Below are positions 28,108 to 36,740 of a stretch of DNA of 64,000 nt, piece after piece (the first letter of the stretch is position 1; each line of letters opens with the position of its first letter). The position numbers were made by a program, and so were the translations under genes. This DNA is from Hyphomicrobium sp. (lineage in GTDB: Bacteria; Pseudomonadota; Alphaproteobacteria; Rhizobiales; Hyphomicrobiaceae): NCBI RefSeq assembly GCF_009026145.1, contig NZ_WBUE01000025.1:1-64000 (forward strand), in the 5' to 3' direction. Below the pieces are notes generated by a model. It did not search any database, was not told the DNA's origin, and saw nothing but the letters and a program-made list of their open reading frames with translations.

Positions 28108-28467
28108 TCATTTGGCCCTGACGAATTCTCCGCTGAGGCAAACCTTGGATACGGTGCAGCCATCGAGACGCCATGTTCTCGCGCCTGTAAACTCCATGCG
28201 ACTGTTGTAGACGGCGCCCGTCGCGGGGTTCACGACCTGACCGAACCAAGCCCCGTTTTTTCTGGTCAGATACGAAGCGAAGATTTCCATGCCGACGTTC
28301 TTAGGCCCGGCAACGACTTCGGCGCAGACCCGCTTGTTCGCGCATTCGGTTACCTCGATCGTGAAATCTTGCCATGTCCATCGGCCCAACATGTCTTTGA
28401 TCTCGGCTGCAGAGGCAGAGGAGAGTGACGACAGGACCACGGCCACGAACGTGATGACTGCTCGCAT
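28108..28467 (-). CDS. DUF2147-family secreted protein
   Basis: 119 aa from ATG 28467, preceded by GGGGA. The signal peptide is VITFVAVVLSSLSSASA. The mature part follows the DUF2147 pattern: GRWTWQDFTIEVTEC, a Cys pair region (CANKRVC), NGAWFGQVVNPATGAVYNSR, and WRLDGCTVSKVCLSGEF with two more Cys. DUF2147 proteins are small beta-barrel-like periplasmic proteins of unknown role. It lies upstream of the MMPL transporter on the same strand. Confidence 0.75.
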   Translation of the reverse strand: MRAVITFVAVVLSSLSSASAAEIKDMLGRWTWQDFTIEVTECANKRVCAEVVAGPKNVGMEIFASYLTRKNGAWFGQVVNPATGAVYNSRMEFTGARTWRLDGCTVSKVCLSGEFVRAK

Positions 28468-28624
28468 TTTTGTATCCCCGAAACAGACACCGCTTTCCAA
28501 TTATCTCGATGGCTTGGCGCATAGTTGATCGTCGACCTCACACGCTGCTCATAGAGAAGTGATCGACGGCCGAACAAGCCTTCACGTCAAGCGGAACTCA
28601 GCTACGGTTCGGACCTCCATCGCG

Positions 28625-30985
28625 TCATTTTGCGCTCAAGCCCTTTCTCGCCGTCCCACGAAGTCCGGCGATCAGCATGGCGACCGAGGGCATGAGGACG
28701 AGCAGGCCGGGAAGAGCAAGGATAAGGGTCAACGCGCAGACCTTTCCGAACAGGTGCGTGGGGGGAACGACGCTGACCATCGAAACGGATACGCCCAGCA
28801 CGAGAATGATCGTCGAAAGCAGAAGAACCGGGCCGACGCGTTCGACGCTGGTCCGGATTGCGTCGATGGCTGTGGCCCCACGCGCGCGTTCCAGACGAAT
28901 CCTGTTGAGAATGTGAATCGTGCTGTCGGCCGTCAGGCCGAACGTGATGGTGAGCGCAATGATGCTTGGGTACTCGAGACCCATACCGAGCACGAGCAAC
29001 AGGGCACCCATCGCGACGACCGCGGAGATGTTGGCAATCGCTCCATAGCCGATGGCAGCGAGCGAGCCGAAGGCGAGCCCGATCGTGGGGAGATCCACCG
29101 TAATGGTGCTGAGGAGACTGTAGTTCAGTTGCGAGATGATGCTAAGCGAGCGCGATGATGACATGACGGAGAGATCGGTGACGCTGATCCCGAATTCCGG
29201 ATAGGTCGCCTGGACCGGCGCCAGCCGCTGTTTCAGATCCTCGACCAGCGCGATGACCTCCCGCGCCTGCAGGTCGCCAATGTGTCCCGTGACCAGAGCT
29301 GTCCGGTGGGCGTCGTTTACGAGGCGCGCGTAGACTTCCCGTGGCATCTTCGAAAGAAGGGCCCGGAAATCGTCGTTCGAGGAATGATCGGTTTCGGCCA
29401 GCCACCGTCGCAAAGTCTCCATGGACCAGACGTTGGACACGCCGCCAGTCTGCTCAGACGCCCGGTGAATGTCCGCCATCGCGCTCATCACCCGGGTCGA
29501 GGAAATCTCCAGTCCCTCGGGCCACGTCACCATCAAAGTGATGGGGTAGATGCCGGCCAGGCGCTTCTCGAGCTGCTTGGCCACCGTGGCAGCCTGCTGG
29601 TTCTTGGGAACCAGATCGCTGAGGCGATAGTAGGCGGGCACTTTGAGATGCATGGCCGTCAAGGCGAGCAAAAGCGCGACTCCGCCCAGCGCGATGGGGC
29701 GATGCCACCGCACAAGGGCATGCGCCAGCGCACCGCATGTCCTGTTGATCAGGCGCAGCGGGACCGTTTCCGTTGACGGGTCCTTTCGAGCCTCCATACG
29801 CCGCTGGGGAGCGAGGAGCACGAAGAGTGCCGGTACGGCCGCAATGATCACGACGTAAGCAAACGCGGTCACGACCGCCGCTGCAGTACCGAAGCTGCTG
29901 ATGAGGCTGGAGTCGGTCATGTTCATGCTGAGAAAGGCAATTGCGGTCGTAGCGGCTGTCAGCGCGTTGGCAGAGCCGCTTTCCTTGACCGCGATCTTTG
30001 CCGCCTCTTGCGGGCTTTTTCCTTCTGCATGCTCACGCCGGGCGGCAACAGCCAGATGAAGAGAATCCGTGAGCGCGATCACCATCACCAGAGGCAGGAT
30101 TGCGTTCTTGATCGGATCGAGCTCGATACCGAGAAATCCGAACAGCCCGAGGGTCCAGAGCACCGCAATGCCGGAAGGCAGCGAGCAGATGACGACATAG
30201 CGCATCTCCTGGAAGAACATCAGGCAGACCACGGCGCCGATAAGGAAGCCGAGAACGGGGAACAGCACGCGATCGCGCCGGCTCGCCTCGATGATCTCCG
30301 CCTTCATGACCGGAATTCCGGTCAGCCCCACGGACAGCCTTGGGTTCGAAAGGAAGGATCGCGAGGTGGTCTCCACTTCGCGAACGGCCGCCACCAGACC
30401 CTTGGTGCCAACGAAGTGCCTCTGCAGGTTGACGACGAGGAGAGCGAGGTGCTCTCCAGGTGGAGCGGTCGACAGAAATCGCCCTTCCACGAGCGGATGC
30501 GCCTTCACTTTCTCCTTGAGGGCAGCGAGACCTTCGCCCTTGGGGATCGCCTCGGGAAACAGCGGCGGCAGATCGCCTGACTGATCGGGCGGCTCTCTCA
30601 TCGAGAACATTGAGGTTACGCTGGCGACGCTCCCGAGGAGCTGCAGCTCGAGCTGCAGCTCGCGCATCAAGTCGAGATTATCGGCGGCGAGGAGATCCGG
30701 TCCTCTGATGACGACATGGACATCGTGTTCGTTGGCCGGGAAGAGGCGTTTGAACCTGGCATAGTCTTCATAGTCGGGCGTCGAGGAGCGCAAGAGAGAG
30801 GCAAGCGCATCGTCAGTGCGCACCGACATCGCGCCGATTGCCATCACCGCGCTCAGTGCCAGGAGTATCGCGATCGCCACACCAGGAGCTGCGGCGGCCA
30901 GCAGCCCCGGATATATGAGCATCCAGGCAGCCAGCTTGCGGAGTTCCTCAAGCCGATTTCCGCCTCGATGTTGGACAAACTGCAT
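28625..30985 (-). CDS. MMPL/RND-superfamily exporter (COG1033 type)
   Basis: 786 aa with two repeats, each made of one helix, a large periplasmic loop and five helices. The first periplasmic part contains DDALASLLRSSTPDYEDYAR. The helix 4 region of the first repeat reads PLVMVIALTDSLHLAVAARR and that of the second ITFGLTADSTIHILNRIRLE; the buried Asp/Thr/Ser residues fit proton coupling. Such proteins export lipids or hydrophobic compounds, or resemble HpnN. No adaptor protein or lipid-biosynthesis gene is adjacent, so the cargo is unknown. A 24-bp DNA palindrome at 30638-30661 is explained by the repeated LQLELQL codons. Confidence 0.85.
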   Translation of the reverse strand: MQFVQHRGGNRLEELRKLAAWMLIYPGLLAAAAPGVAIAILLALSAVMAIGAMSVRTDDALASLLRSSTPDYEDYARFKRLFPANEHDVHVVIRGPDLLAADNLDLMRELQLELQLLGSVASVTSMFSMREPPDQSGDLPPLFPEAIPKGEGLAALKEKVKAHPLVEGRFLSTAPPGEHLALLVVNLQRHFVGTKGLVAAVREVETTSRSFLSNPRLSVGLTGIPVMKAEIIEASRRDRVLFPVLGFLIGAVVCLMFFQEMRYVVICSLPSGIAVLWTLGLFGFLGIELDPIKNAILPLVMVIALTDSLHLAVAARREHAEGKSPQEAAKIAVKESGSANALTAATTAIAFLSMNMTDSSLISSFGTAAAVVTAFAYVVIIAAVPALFVLLAPQRRMEARKDPSTETVPLRLINRTCGALAHALVRWHRPIALGGVALLLALTAMHLKVPAYYRLSDLVPKNQQAATVAKQLEKRLAGIYPITLMVTWPEGLEISSTRVMSAMADIHRASEQTGGVSNVWSMETLRRWLAETDHSSNDDFRALLSKMPREVYARLVNDAHRTALVTGHIGDLQAREVIALVEDLKQRLAPVQATYPEFGISVTDLSVMSSSRSLSIISQLNYSLLSTITVDLPTIGLAFGSLAAIGYGAIANISAVVAMGALLLVLGMGLEYPSIIALTITFGLTADSTIHILNRIRLERARGATAIDAIRTSVERVGPVLLLSTIILVLGVSVSMVSVVPPTHLFGKVCALTLILALPGLLVLMPSVAMLIAGLRGTARKGLSAK

Positions 30986-31028
30986 CTGACCGCCACCATG
31001 GATCCACCCCCCTCTCGGACCGAACCAA

Positions 31029-31421
31029 TCAGCGCCTCGTCAGCGTCATGCTGCCAGTCCCCTTGGAGCCGCTGAAGGTTACGGTTTGCGTCGATCCCTT
31101 CAACGTGACGCGCACGCGGCCCGAGACGTCGTATTCGGGATTGTAGAAGTCACCCACGAAGCGGGTAGGGCCGACCATGAGAAGTGTGCCCGTCTGGTGA
31201 AACGTCACGGAGGGCGTCGCGCAGGCTGCCGCAACACCGAACACCTTTGGGGTTTGGCGGCTGTAGGTAATGCGGCAGCGGACCCGTTCGGTTTGACCAC
31301 TTTTCGGCTTGGCGGCACCAGAGCCGCTCCACGTTCCTTCCAAGGACTGGGCGATGGCTTGCTGCGGTGCGGCCAAAATGAGCAACATCACCAGAACTAA
31401 GGCAGGCATGGGCGCTTTCAC
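31029..31421 (-). CDS. Small secreted protein of a family common in Hyphomicrobiales
   Basis: 130 aa. A signal peptide (ALVLVMLLILAAPQQAIA) is followed by a compact beta-rich domain: LEGTWSGSG, SGQTERVRCRITYSRQ, TLLMVGPTRFVGDFYNPEYD, VSGRVRVTLKGSTQTVTFSG. The pattern occurs in many secreted rhizobial proteins with no known function; it resembles small lipocalin- or streptavidin-like barrels. A TTGAT-N4-GTCAA site lies 108 bases upstream of the start, so oxygen-dependent control is possible. It is transcribed toward the MMPL gene with a 43-base gap and could share its transcript. Confidence 0.65.
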   Translation of the reverse strand: MKAPMPALVLVMLLILAAPQQAIAQSLEGTWSGSGAAKPKSGQTERVRCRITYSRQTPKVFGVAAACATPSVTFHQTGTLLMVGPTRFVGDFYNPEYDVSGRVRVTLKGSTQTVTFSGSKGTGSMTLTRR

Positions 31422-31917
31422 TTAGGATCTCCTTCCGACGCGGATCGCGGCAATCATCACAATGCGTGGAGAGCTTCGTCCTCTTCTAGTCCGTGAACGG
31501 ATGCTTCCGCGTACGTGCACAATCCTCATTGATGTGGGTCAAGTGCAGACAACGCTGTGGGATCTGTAGACGCTTAATTACAGGAACCGCACTTGTCTGT
31601 GGGAGAGAGCCAAACGAGAGTGCGCGGCGTGGGACTGGGAGGGTCAAACAGCAAACATGGTCTGCCACGGCGTCAGCGTTGCCGACCGTTGGGACTGACT
31701 CCCGCCATTGGGATGCGGCCACAACAGCGAAGAGCGATAAGTGAGCTTCGTTGCCACGCCCATACCCCGGCGGTTGTTGCGCAACAACACGGCAATCTTA
31801 ATGCGCGACACCGAGCTCCCAATGCGCGCCGTACAGCGCCGGCTACGCCGGCTACTATGAATGCCGCGGCGGTGGCGCCATAGGTTGGGCGCCCTGCGCA
31901 GCTCGGCATTGCGCCAA
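31422..31917. other. Intergenic region with a possible Gly/Tyr-rich remnant
   Basis: No intact gene is convincing. Around 31825-31900 a plus-strand frame gives APYSAGYAGYYECRGGGAIG without a start codon, which looks like a piece of a Gly/Tyr-rich secreted protein. The FNR-type site at 31529 is listed separately. The remainder shows nothing recognisable. Confidence 0.35.
31529..31542. promoter_or_regulatory. FnrL/FixK-type site TTGATGTGGGTCAA
   Basis: Fits the relaxed rhizobial consensus TTGAY-N4-RTCAA. It is located 108 bases upstream of the minus-strand secreted-protein gene that starts at 31421. It is one of several such sites near this segment; binding is inferred. Confidence 0.45.
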
Positions 31918-32670
31918 TCAGTTGCCCGGCCCGAACCTGTAATTTAGGCCGGCGCGCACGATGTTGCCGTGCGTATCGAGATCCCAGCTGAATTGCGGGC
32001 CCGTCCCGGCAGCCAATCCGGTGACCGTGGCACTCCCGATATCATAGTAGAGATACTCAGCCTTCGCGGTCCACGCACCCCCGAGGGCCGCCTCGATGCC
32101 GCCACCCACCGTCCACCCGGACCGGAACGACTTGTCGGGTGCGTCGACCGAGGAGAAGCCGCAGGGGGGAACGGTCGTGCAAGTGTCGACGATCGAAACG
32201 CGGGTCTCGGCGCCGAAATATCCCGCCGTCGCATAGAACAGCCAGTCGTCGGCTGCGATGCCGAGCCGGCCGCGCACCGTCGTGTAGAAATCCACGTCCG
32301 TGCGGGAGGAGGTATCGCCCCCGACAAGCGGAAAGTTCGTCGGCGCATCACCGTGCAGACCGAGATCGCCGATATCGCCTTCAATGCCAAAGACGACGGG
32401 GCCGGCCTGGAGATTGTAGCCGAGCTGAATGCCGGCAACGAACCCGGAAGTATTGGCATCCCAAGAGTCGCCGAAGGCATTGTAGCTGTTGTTATCGGTG
32501 GCGCTCGTCGATCCCCATGTGCCGCCGAGATGGGCACCACCATAGAAGCCGCTCCAGGAATATCGTGGGGCCACCGTGGGCGACGACACCTCGTAACCGT
32601 CTGCGATCGCCGCACCGGCTATGCCGCTGGCTAATGTCGACATCAGAAATGCATTCTTCAATAACCGCAT
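31918..32670 (-). CDS. Omp25/31-like outer-membrane beta-barrel protein
   Basis: 250 aa from ATG 32670. A signal peptide (STLASGIAGAAIADG) precedes the hallmark YSWSGFYGGAHLGGTWG of the alphaproteobacterial Omp25/31 family. Alternating amphipathic strands follow, such as FVAGIQLGYNLQAGPVVFGI and GRLGIAADDWLFYATAGYFG. The last strand NIVRAGLNYRFG ends near the C-terminus as in eight-stranded barrels, with GPGN after it. It should sit in the outer membrane and may tether or stabilise the envelope. A near-consensus FNR site lies about 98 bases upstream. Confidence 0.85.
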   Translation of the reverse strand: MRLLKNAFLMSTLASGIAGAAIADGYEVSSPTVAPRYSWSGFYGGAHLGGTWGSTSATDNNSYNAFGDSWDANTSGFVAGIQLGYNLQAGPVVFGIEGDIGDLGLHGDAPTNFPLVGGDTSSRTDVDFYTTVRGRLGIAADDWLFYATAGYFGAETRVSIVDTCTTVPPCGFSSVDAPDKSFRSGWTVGGGIEAALGGAWTAKAEYLYYDIGSATVTGLAAGTGPQFSWDLDTHGNIVRAGLNYRFGPGN

Positions 32671-32767
32671 GATGGCTCTCCTCGGCACTGCGACTGCGAT
32701 CAAGCGGTACGGCGAGTCGGGTGGTGTACGGCGGCACTATCCCCGCAACTAACAGGGCGCGAAGATC

Positions 32768-32781
32768 CTGATTTGGATCAA
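32768..32781. promoter_or_regulatory. Near-consensus FNR site CTGATTTGGATCAA
   Basis: One mismatch (first base C for T) from TTGAT-N4-ATCAA, located about 98 bases upstream of the outer-membrane barrel gene. The rest of the region from 32671 to 33023 holds no gene; a half-site GGGTCAAG lies near 32888. Support is weaker than for the perfect site at 25703. Confidence 0.4.
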
Positions 32782-33023
32782 GACTCGATCAGCAGGTAGA
32801 CAGACATCAATCTGTCAGCCAGCGTCGGCTTCCCTACCCGGAGGCGATGGCAAACAGATCCGCTGCTAATGCCCCTCACGTCCGACAAGGGTCAAGAGCG
32901 TCGCTGCCGCGGCCCGAGGCTGAGCATTACACGACAGGTACTCTTTCGAAGCTGACGTGAAATCAGCGTCTTGGTCGCGCCAAGGATCATGCTCGCTCGT
33001 CTCTGTGGCAGAGGAGAATGATC

Positions 33024-33292
33024 ATGGATGACCTCGAGGCTACGCCGTCGATCGCGCCACAGTGCGTCAGAGGAAAACCAGCCACCCAGTCATGTTTGGG
33101 CTGACCGAGCACACGCGGCAGGCGATCGATGACTATTTGAAAGTCACCCCGAAACAACCCGGTGAATACCTCTCGGAAACCTAAGAGCCGTCCAGCTGCT
33201 GCTGGGTTCACACGAAGATCGAAAGCACTGTCAGATACCTGGGCATCGAGGTCGATGATGCCCTCCCGATAGCGGAACAAGTTTACGTCTGA
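33024..33292 (+). pseudogene. Integrase relic, copy 2
   Basis: Starts at an ATG after GGCAGAGGAGAA, the same leader as copy 1. The start is fused directly to GYAVDRATVRQRKTSHPV, so the N-terminal half is deleted. The frame continues GLTEHTRQAIDDYLKVTPKQ and stops at TAA. The following bases encode LRAVQLLLG and VRYLGIEVDDALPIAEQVYV in shifted frames. The middle part with the HxLRR box, present in copy 1, is missing here. It cannot encode an active recombinase. The conserved hairpin follows eight bases after the stop. Confidence 0.75.
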
Positions 33293-33299
33293 TCTACCC

Positions 33300-33323
33300 G
33301 GGCAGAGCCGACATGCTCTGCCC
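33300..33323. repeat. Hairpin after integrase relic 2
   Basis: GGGCAGAGC, loop CGACAT, GCTCTGCCC: identical stem to the hairpin after copy 1 at 18758-18781 with one loop difference. Conservation of a non-coding stem next to two decayed genes suggests it belonged to the mobile element rather than to the host. Confidence 0.6.
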
Positions 33324-33347
33324 CACCTGAACCGGAGCCAGCGAGTG

Positions 33348-33746
33348 TCAGGGCGCTTGGATGCTTTCGATATAGCGAACAAGTCCTTCGATGCGGATAC
33401 GGTCATCCGGCATGCCGCCCGCCTCCTCGGCGCTGAAGGTGGGACCCCACGGGAGCATCTCAGAGGAGCCGTGGCCGATGATGTCGCCACCCTTGGTGAT
33501 GACCTCCTTTACGTACTCGGCGGGGAATTTGTCTCCGTGTCGACGTGTGAGGAGGGTAAGATTGGCTGGTGGCTTCTTCAGTGCATCGGCCAGGGGTCCT
33601 TTGCCGGTGCCGTCGAAGCCATGGCAGAGCGAACAAAAGCGCAGGTAGTCGCCTTCCGGTGAGGACAGGGCAGGTGTCGCTGCAGCGAGCGCCGCCACGA
33701 GGGCAATCAAGCTCATCGTCCGCTTGGCTTTGTGAGGCCGGAACAT
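33348..33746 (-). CDS. Monoheme c-type cytochrome
   Basis: 132 aa with a signal peptide (MSLIALVAALAAATPALS) and a single heme c site FCSLCHGFDGTG at about residues 37-41. The rest fits a class I cytochrome c: GPLADALKKPPANLTLL, EYVKEVITKGGDIIGHGSSE and EMLPWGPTFSAEEAGG with the Met that should be the distal heme ligand. A periplasmic electron carrier is expected. It is the intact relative of the truncated cytochrome at 5209. It is divergent from the universal stress protein gene; no oxygen-type box was found in the 61-base gap. Confidence 0.85.
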   Translation of the reverse strand: MFRPHKAKRTMSLIALVAALAAATPALSSPEGDYLRFCSLCHGFDGTGKGPLADALKKPPANLTLLTRRHGDKFPAEYVKEVITKGGDIIGHGSSEMLPWGPTFSAEEAGGMPDDRIRIEGLVRYIESIQAP

Positions 33747-33807
33747 GACGTTCTCCTGTGATCGCTAGCTCCATGATGCAAGGACAATACTGAGCGAGAG
33801 GTGCTGC

Positions 33808-34245
33808 ATGGCTATGCTCAAAATCCTCACCCCAGTTGACGGTTCCCCAGCCTCGCTTCGTGCCGTCGATTTTGCGCTTGAGATGCTGTCGAAAAATCCT
33901 GGAGGATCGCTCGTATTGCTCAATGTGCAAAATGTCGGGTCCGTCGATCCTTTCGGCATAGCGGCTATGGCCCCGCCCGATTGGTTCCAGGATGCCGCCT
34001 CACGAGCCTCCGAGGAAGCGCTGAAGAGCGCCCTCAGCAAATGCAAAGGTGTCAACATCGCCTTCAAGCCCCTGGTCAGAGCCGGACAAGTCGCCAAGGC
34101 CATCGCCGAGGTCGCCCGCGAGGAGGGCGTTGGCCAGATCGTCATGGGAACGCGCGGGCTTGGGGGCGTTCAAGGCTTGCTCCTCGGCTCTGTGGCAACC
34201 CAGATGATCCACCTAGCCGAGGTTCCCGTCACGCTTATCAAGTAG
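33808..34245 (+). CDS. Universal stress protein (UspA family)
   Basis: 145 aa, one Usp domain. It starts MLKILTPVDGSPASLRAVDF and ends with the ATP-binding loop GTRGLGGVQGLLLGSVAT followed by VPVTLIK, the order seen in ATP-binding UspA homologues. The Asp in PVDGS that contacts adenine is also present. The start follows GAGAGGTG. Such proteins respond to starvation, oxidants or low oxygen. It is divergent from the cytochrome c gene. Confidence 0.9.
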   Translation: MAMLKILTPVDGSPASLRAVDFALEMLSKNPGGSLVLLNVQNVGSVDPFGIAAMAPPDWFQDAASRASEEALKSALSKCKGVNIAFKPLVRAGQVAKAIAEVAREEGVGQIVMGTRGLGGVQGLLLGSVATQMIHLAEVPVTLIK

Positions 34246-34283
34246 ATGACTTGGGTCCACGACTGCTGTGTTGATGAGGGCCC

Positions 34284-34655
34284 CTAGCCTGGGCACCTCG
34301 GCCGCTCTGAGTGCGGCTGTTCGATGCACTCCATTTCGAACCGTGCCGTTGTGGTATCGCCCAATTCACGCAAGGTCAGTGCGCAGAGCAGCGACTGCCT
34401 TGAAGGCCCATGGGCGCGGAGTTGAACGCTGCGGCCTATTGGTAAAGGAAATCGGAACGTGCAGCTCTCGCCGTTAGGGCGAAAAAGCACCACGACCCTG
34501 CTGCGAGCTTCCTGTATCCGCTCAAGTGCAAAGCTATCGCTGTTGAGATCGCCGATCGATACCACCTGCCGCAGGCCGACCCACAGGTCGATGTCTGGAG
34601 GAGCTACATTGGCGGAGATTGTTGCTGCGAGGACCGCAACGAAATTGACGATCAT
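34284..34655 (-). CDS. Hypothetical exported protein
   Basis: 123 aa. The N-terminus (VNFVAVLAATISANV) resembles a short signal peptide. The mature part contains ALERIQEARSRVVVLFRPNG, ESCTFRFPLPIGRSVQLRA and LLCALTLRELGDTTTARFEM, which read like a beta-rich domain with three Cys. GGAGG lies nine bases upstream of the ATG. No family is recognised. It converges with the universal stress protein gene. Confidence 0.45.
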   Translation of the reverse strand: MIVNFVAVLAATISANVAPPDIDLWVGLRQVVSIGDLNSDSFALERIQEARSRVVVLFRPNGESCTFRFPLPIGRSVQLRAHGPSRQSLLCALTLRELGDTTTARFEMECIEQPHSERPRCPG

Positions 34656-35288
34656 ATTAGGAGGCCTCCAGGCGCCCGCGCCAGCGGTTGCTTAGATGCC
34701 TGCGGCGTAGGCCGCTATCCCGGCCCAGCGTAAGCAGCGCCTCGTCCAGCACGCGAGCGATATGCGGCGATTGGACCGAGTGGTTGAGGACCTCGCGTGC
34801 GTGCGGTCTGTGTTTGTGAGTTCGACCATCGCCAGGCTGGTGGGCCGGTACCCCGGCTCCGCAAGGATGCTTTGACGCTCGCAGCTGAATTCTCCCTCAA
34901 TGTTCGCAGGAGCTGATTGGCATTTGGAATGCTCAGGGCAATAGCCGGCTAACGACTAGTCGCCTGCAGGCGTTACCGGCCCCATCGGCGAGAAATCGGC
35001 ATTGACATTCATCAATAGCCGTACCCGAAAAGACAATGGTATCTAGCTGCTGTCTCACGCCCAAGCCGTAGCGAGCGCGATGATCTACGCCTGAGCCGGC
35101 ATTGTTTGTTCCTCGATGTTTCAAGCGGGGCTGGTGAAATCCCTCGCGACGCGGCGCCGCCGCCTGGCAACACCCCAGCTGCCGGCGTCAGCTAATGACA
35201 TCGCTGACGTCAATTGATTATCGTCAATGTGAGCGTCCAAACGAGCGCGTGGCGGGTGCAATGCGGCACCCTAGCCAATGGAGCGCGC
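34656..35288. other. Intergenic region, no gene recognised
   Basis: About 630 bases between the hypothetical gene and the end of the HlyD gene. Small frames on both strands lack start signals. A TTGATTATCGTCAA word at 35214-35227 fits TTGAY-N4-RTCAA and overlaps a TGACGTCA palindrome, but no gene begins next to it in either direction. It may be accidental or serve a deleted gene. Confidence 0.4.
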
Positions 35289-36740
35289 CTAGTGTTCGCG
35301 AAATGCGCGCGAGAAGCTGTCGACAATCGGCTTCATGATGTAGTCGAAGAAGGTGCGCTCGCCGGTCTTGATGAAGACGTCTGCGGGCATGCCGGGCATG
35401 GGCCGGATATTCTCGGTCTTGGCGCGCGCGTCCTTCTCATCGAGCTTTACGCGGACGATGAAGATGGGGCTATCGCGCCGCGGTTCCGGCTCGGCCTTGG
35501 TGAAGGCCATCTGCTGCTCGCGGACAGCGTCGGCAGAAACATAGGCGACCACCGCCTCGATCATGGGCATGATGCGCTGGTTGAAGCCGGTGTGCCGCAC
35601 GAGCGCCCGCTGACCAGCGTGAACGTGGGTGATCTCGTTGGGATTTACGCGCGCCTCAATGAGCAGGTCATCATTAACCGGCAACAGCTCAAGAATGACC
35701 GCGCCAGGGGAGATCACTCCGCCCGGCGTGTGCTGATGCAGCTTGACGACGATGCCACGCACCGGCGCGCGTACCTCCGTACGCTCCACGACATCCTGCG
35801 CGGCGCGGATCTGCTCCTGCACATCGTCGAGCTCTGTTTCCGTTGTGCGCAGCTCTTCCACCGCCCTCTGCGTTGCCGCGGAATGGAGATGGGCTATCTG
35901 CTGCTCGGCGCGCGCGATGCGTTCCTTGGAGTCGGCAATGCGCCCCAGGAGCGCGCCAAGCTCTCCGGAAAGACTCGCCTCCGCACGCTGAAGCGCAAGG
36001 ACGTCGGTCTTGCGGGCCAGGCGCTGATCGAGCAGCTCACGCTTGCCCTTTAATTCTTCGTCAAAGAGAACCATGCGCGCGCGTGTTGATGTGACCTGCG
36101 CGTCATAGCCGTGGAGGCTCTCCTGCAGACCAGAGATTTCCCGCCGCAGCACCTGTTCCTCATCTCGCAGCCTCGCGCGTCGCGCCTTGAACTCGTTTTC
36201 CTGGCGGCTGAAGATCGCCGCGACTTCAGGATCGCCGATGTTGCGGGCGAGCACACCTGGCATCTCGAAGCTATCCTTGCTGTGGAACTCGGCCTCGAGG
36301 CGCGCCTGCATCGCTATCAGCCGATACCTGCGAAGCAGCAGTCGGCGCAGCTTCGCTTTTGCCGCTGTGTCGTCGAGCCGTACGAGCGGTTGGCGTGCCG
36401 TCACGAGATCGCCCTCCTTCACGAGCATCTCGCCAATGATGCCGCCTTCGAGGTGTTGGATTTGTTTGTTTTGCCCCGTAGCCACGAATGAGCCTGAAGC
36501 GACGACAGCGCCTGCTAGCGGCGCCATGGAAGCCCAGATGCCAAAGCCACCACCCCACAAGACAAGAATGACGAAACCGACCATCGTCGGTGTCCGCGCG
36601 CTCAGCGGTACGCCTCTGTGCCACTGATCCAAGCTGGGGTATCCAGTGATCAATTGCGAACTCCTTGTGGCGGCGAGCACGCTGGAACAGGGTCGCTGCG
36701 GCTCAGGCGGGTCCCCTCCCCGCGGCGGACGAACGGCCAA
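35289..36740 (-). CDS. Type I secretion periplasmic adaptor, HlyD/PrtE family
   Basis: 483 aa with the usual architecture: short cytoplasmic N-terminus, one membrane helix (MVGFVILVLWGGGFGIWASM), a lipoyl-like half (GGIIGEMLVKEGDLV), a long coiled coil (about residues 150-330) and the second half with RTEVRAPVRGIVVKLH and the family C-terminus MPGMPADVFIKTGERTFFDY. It connects the inner-membrane ABC exporter with a TolC-like channel. The open frame overlaps the end of the ABC gene by 38 bases, and the true start may be slightly downstream. It is the last gene of the secretion operon. No TolC homologue is encoded in the window. Confidence 0.9.
   Translation of the reverse strand: MAVRPPRGGDPPEPQRPCSSVLAATRSSQLITGYPSLDQWHRGVPLSARTPTMVGFVILVLWGGGFGIWASMAPLAGAVVASGSFVATGQNKQIQHLEGGIIGEMLVKEGDLVTARQPLVRLDDTAAKAKLRRLLLRRYRLIAMQARLEAEFHSKDSFEMPGVLARNIGDPEVAAIFSRQENEFKARRARLRDEEQVLRREISGLQESLHGYDAQVTSTRARMVLFDEELKGKRELLDQRLARKTDVLALQRAEASLSGELGALLGRIADSKERIARAEQQIAHLHSAATQRAVEELRTTETELDDVQEQIRAAQDVVERTEVRAPVRGIVVKLHQHTPGGVISPGAVILELLPVNDDLLIEARVNPNEITHVHAGQRALVRHTGFNQRIMPMIEAVVAYVSADAVREQQMAFTKAEPEPRRDSPIFIVRVKLDEKDARAKTENIRPMPGMPADVFIKTGERTFFDYIMKPIVDSFSRAFREH

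Noticed and set aside
30638-30661. Perfect 24-bp palindrome inside the MMPL gene
   Set aside because: It encodes the repeated residues of LQLELQL in the protein and needs no regulatory explanation.
35214-35227. FixK-type site controlling a gene
   Set aside because: The word fits the consensus, but no gene starts next to it in either direction.
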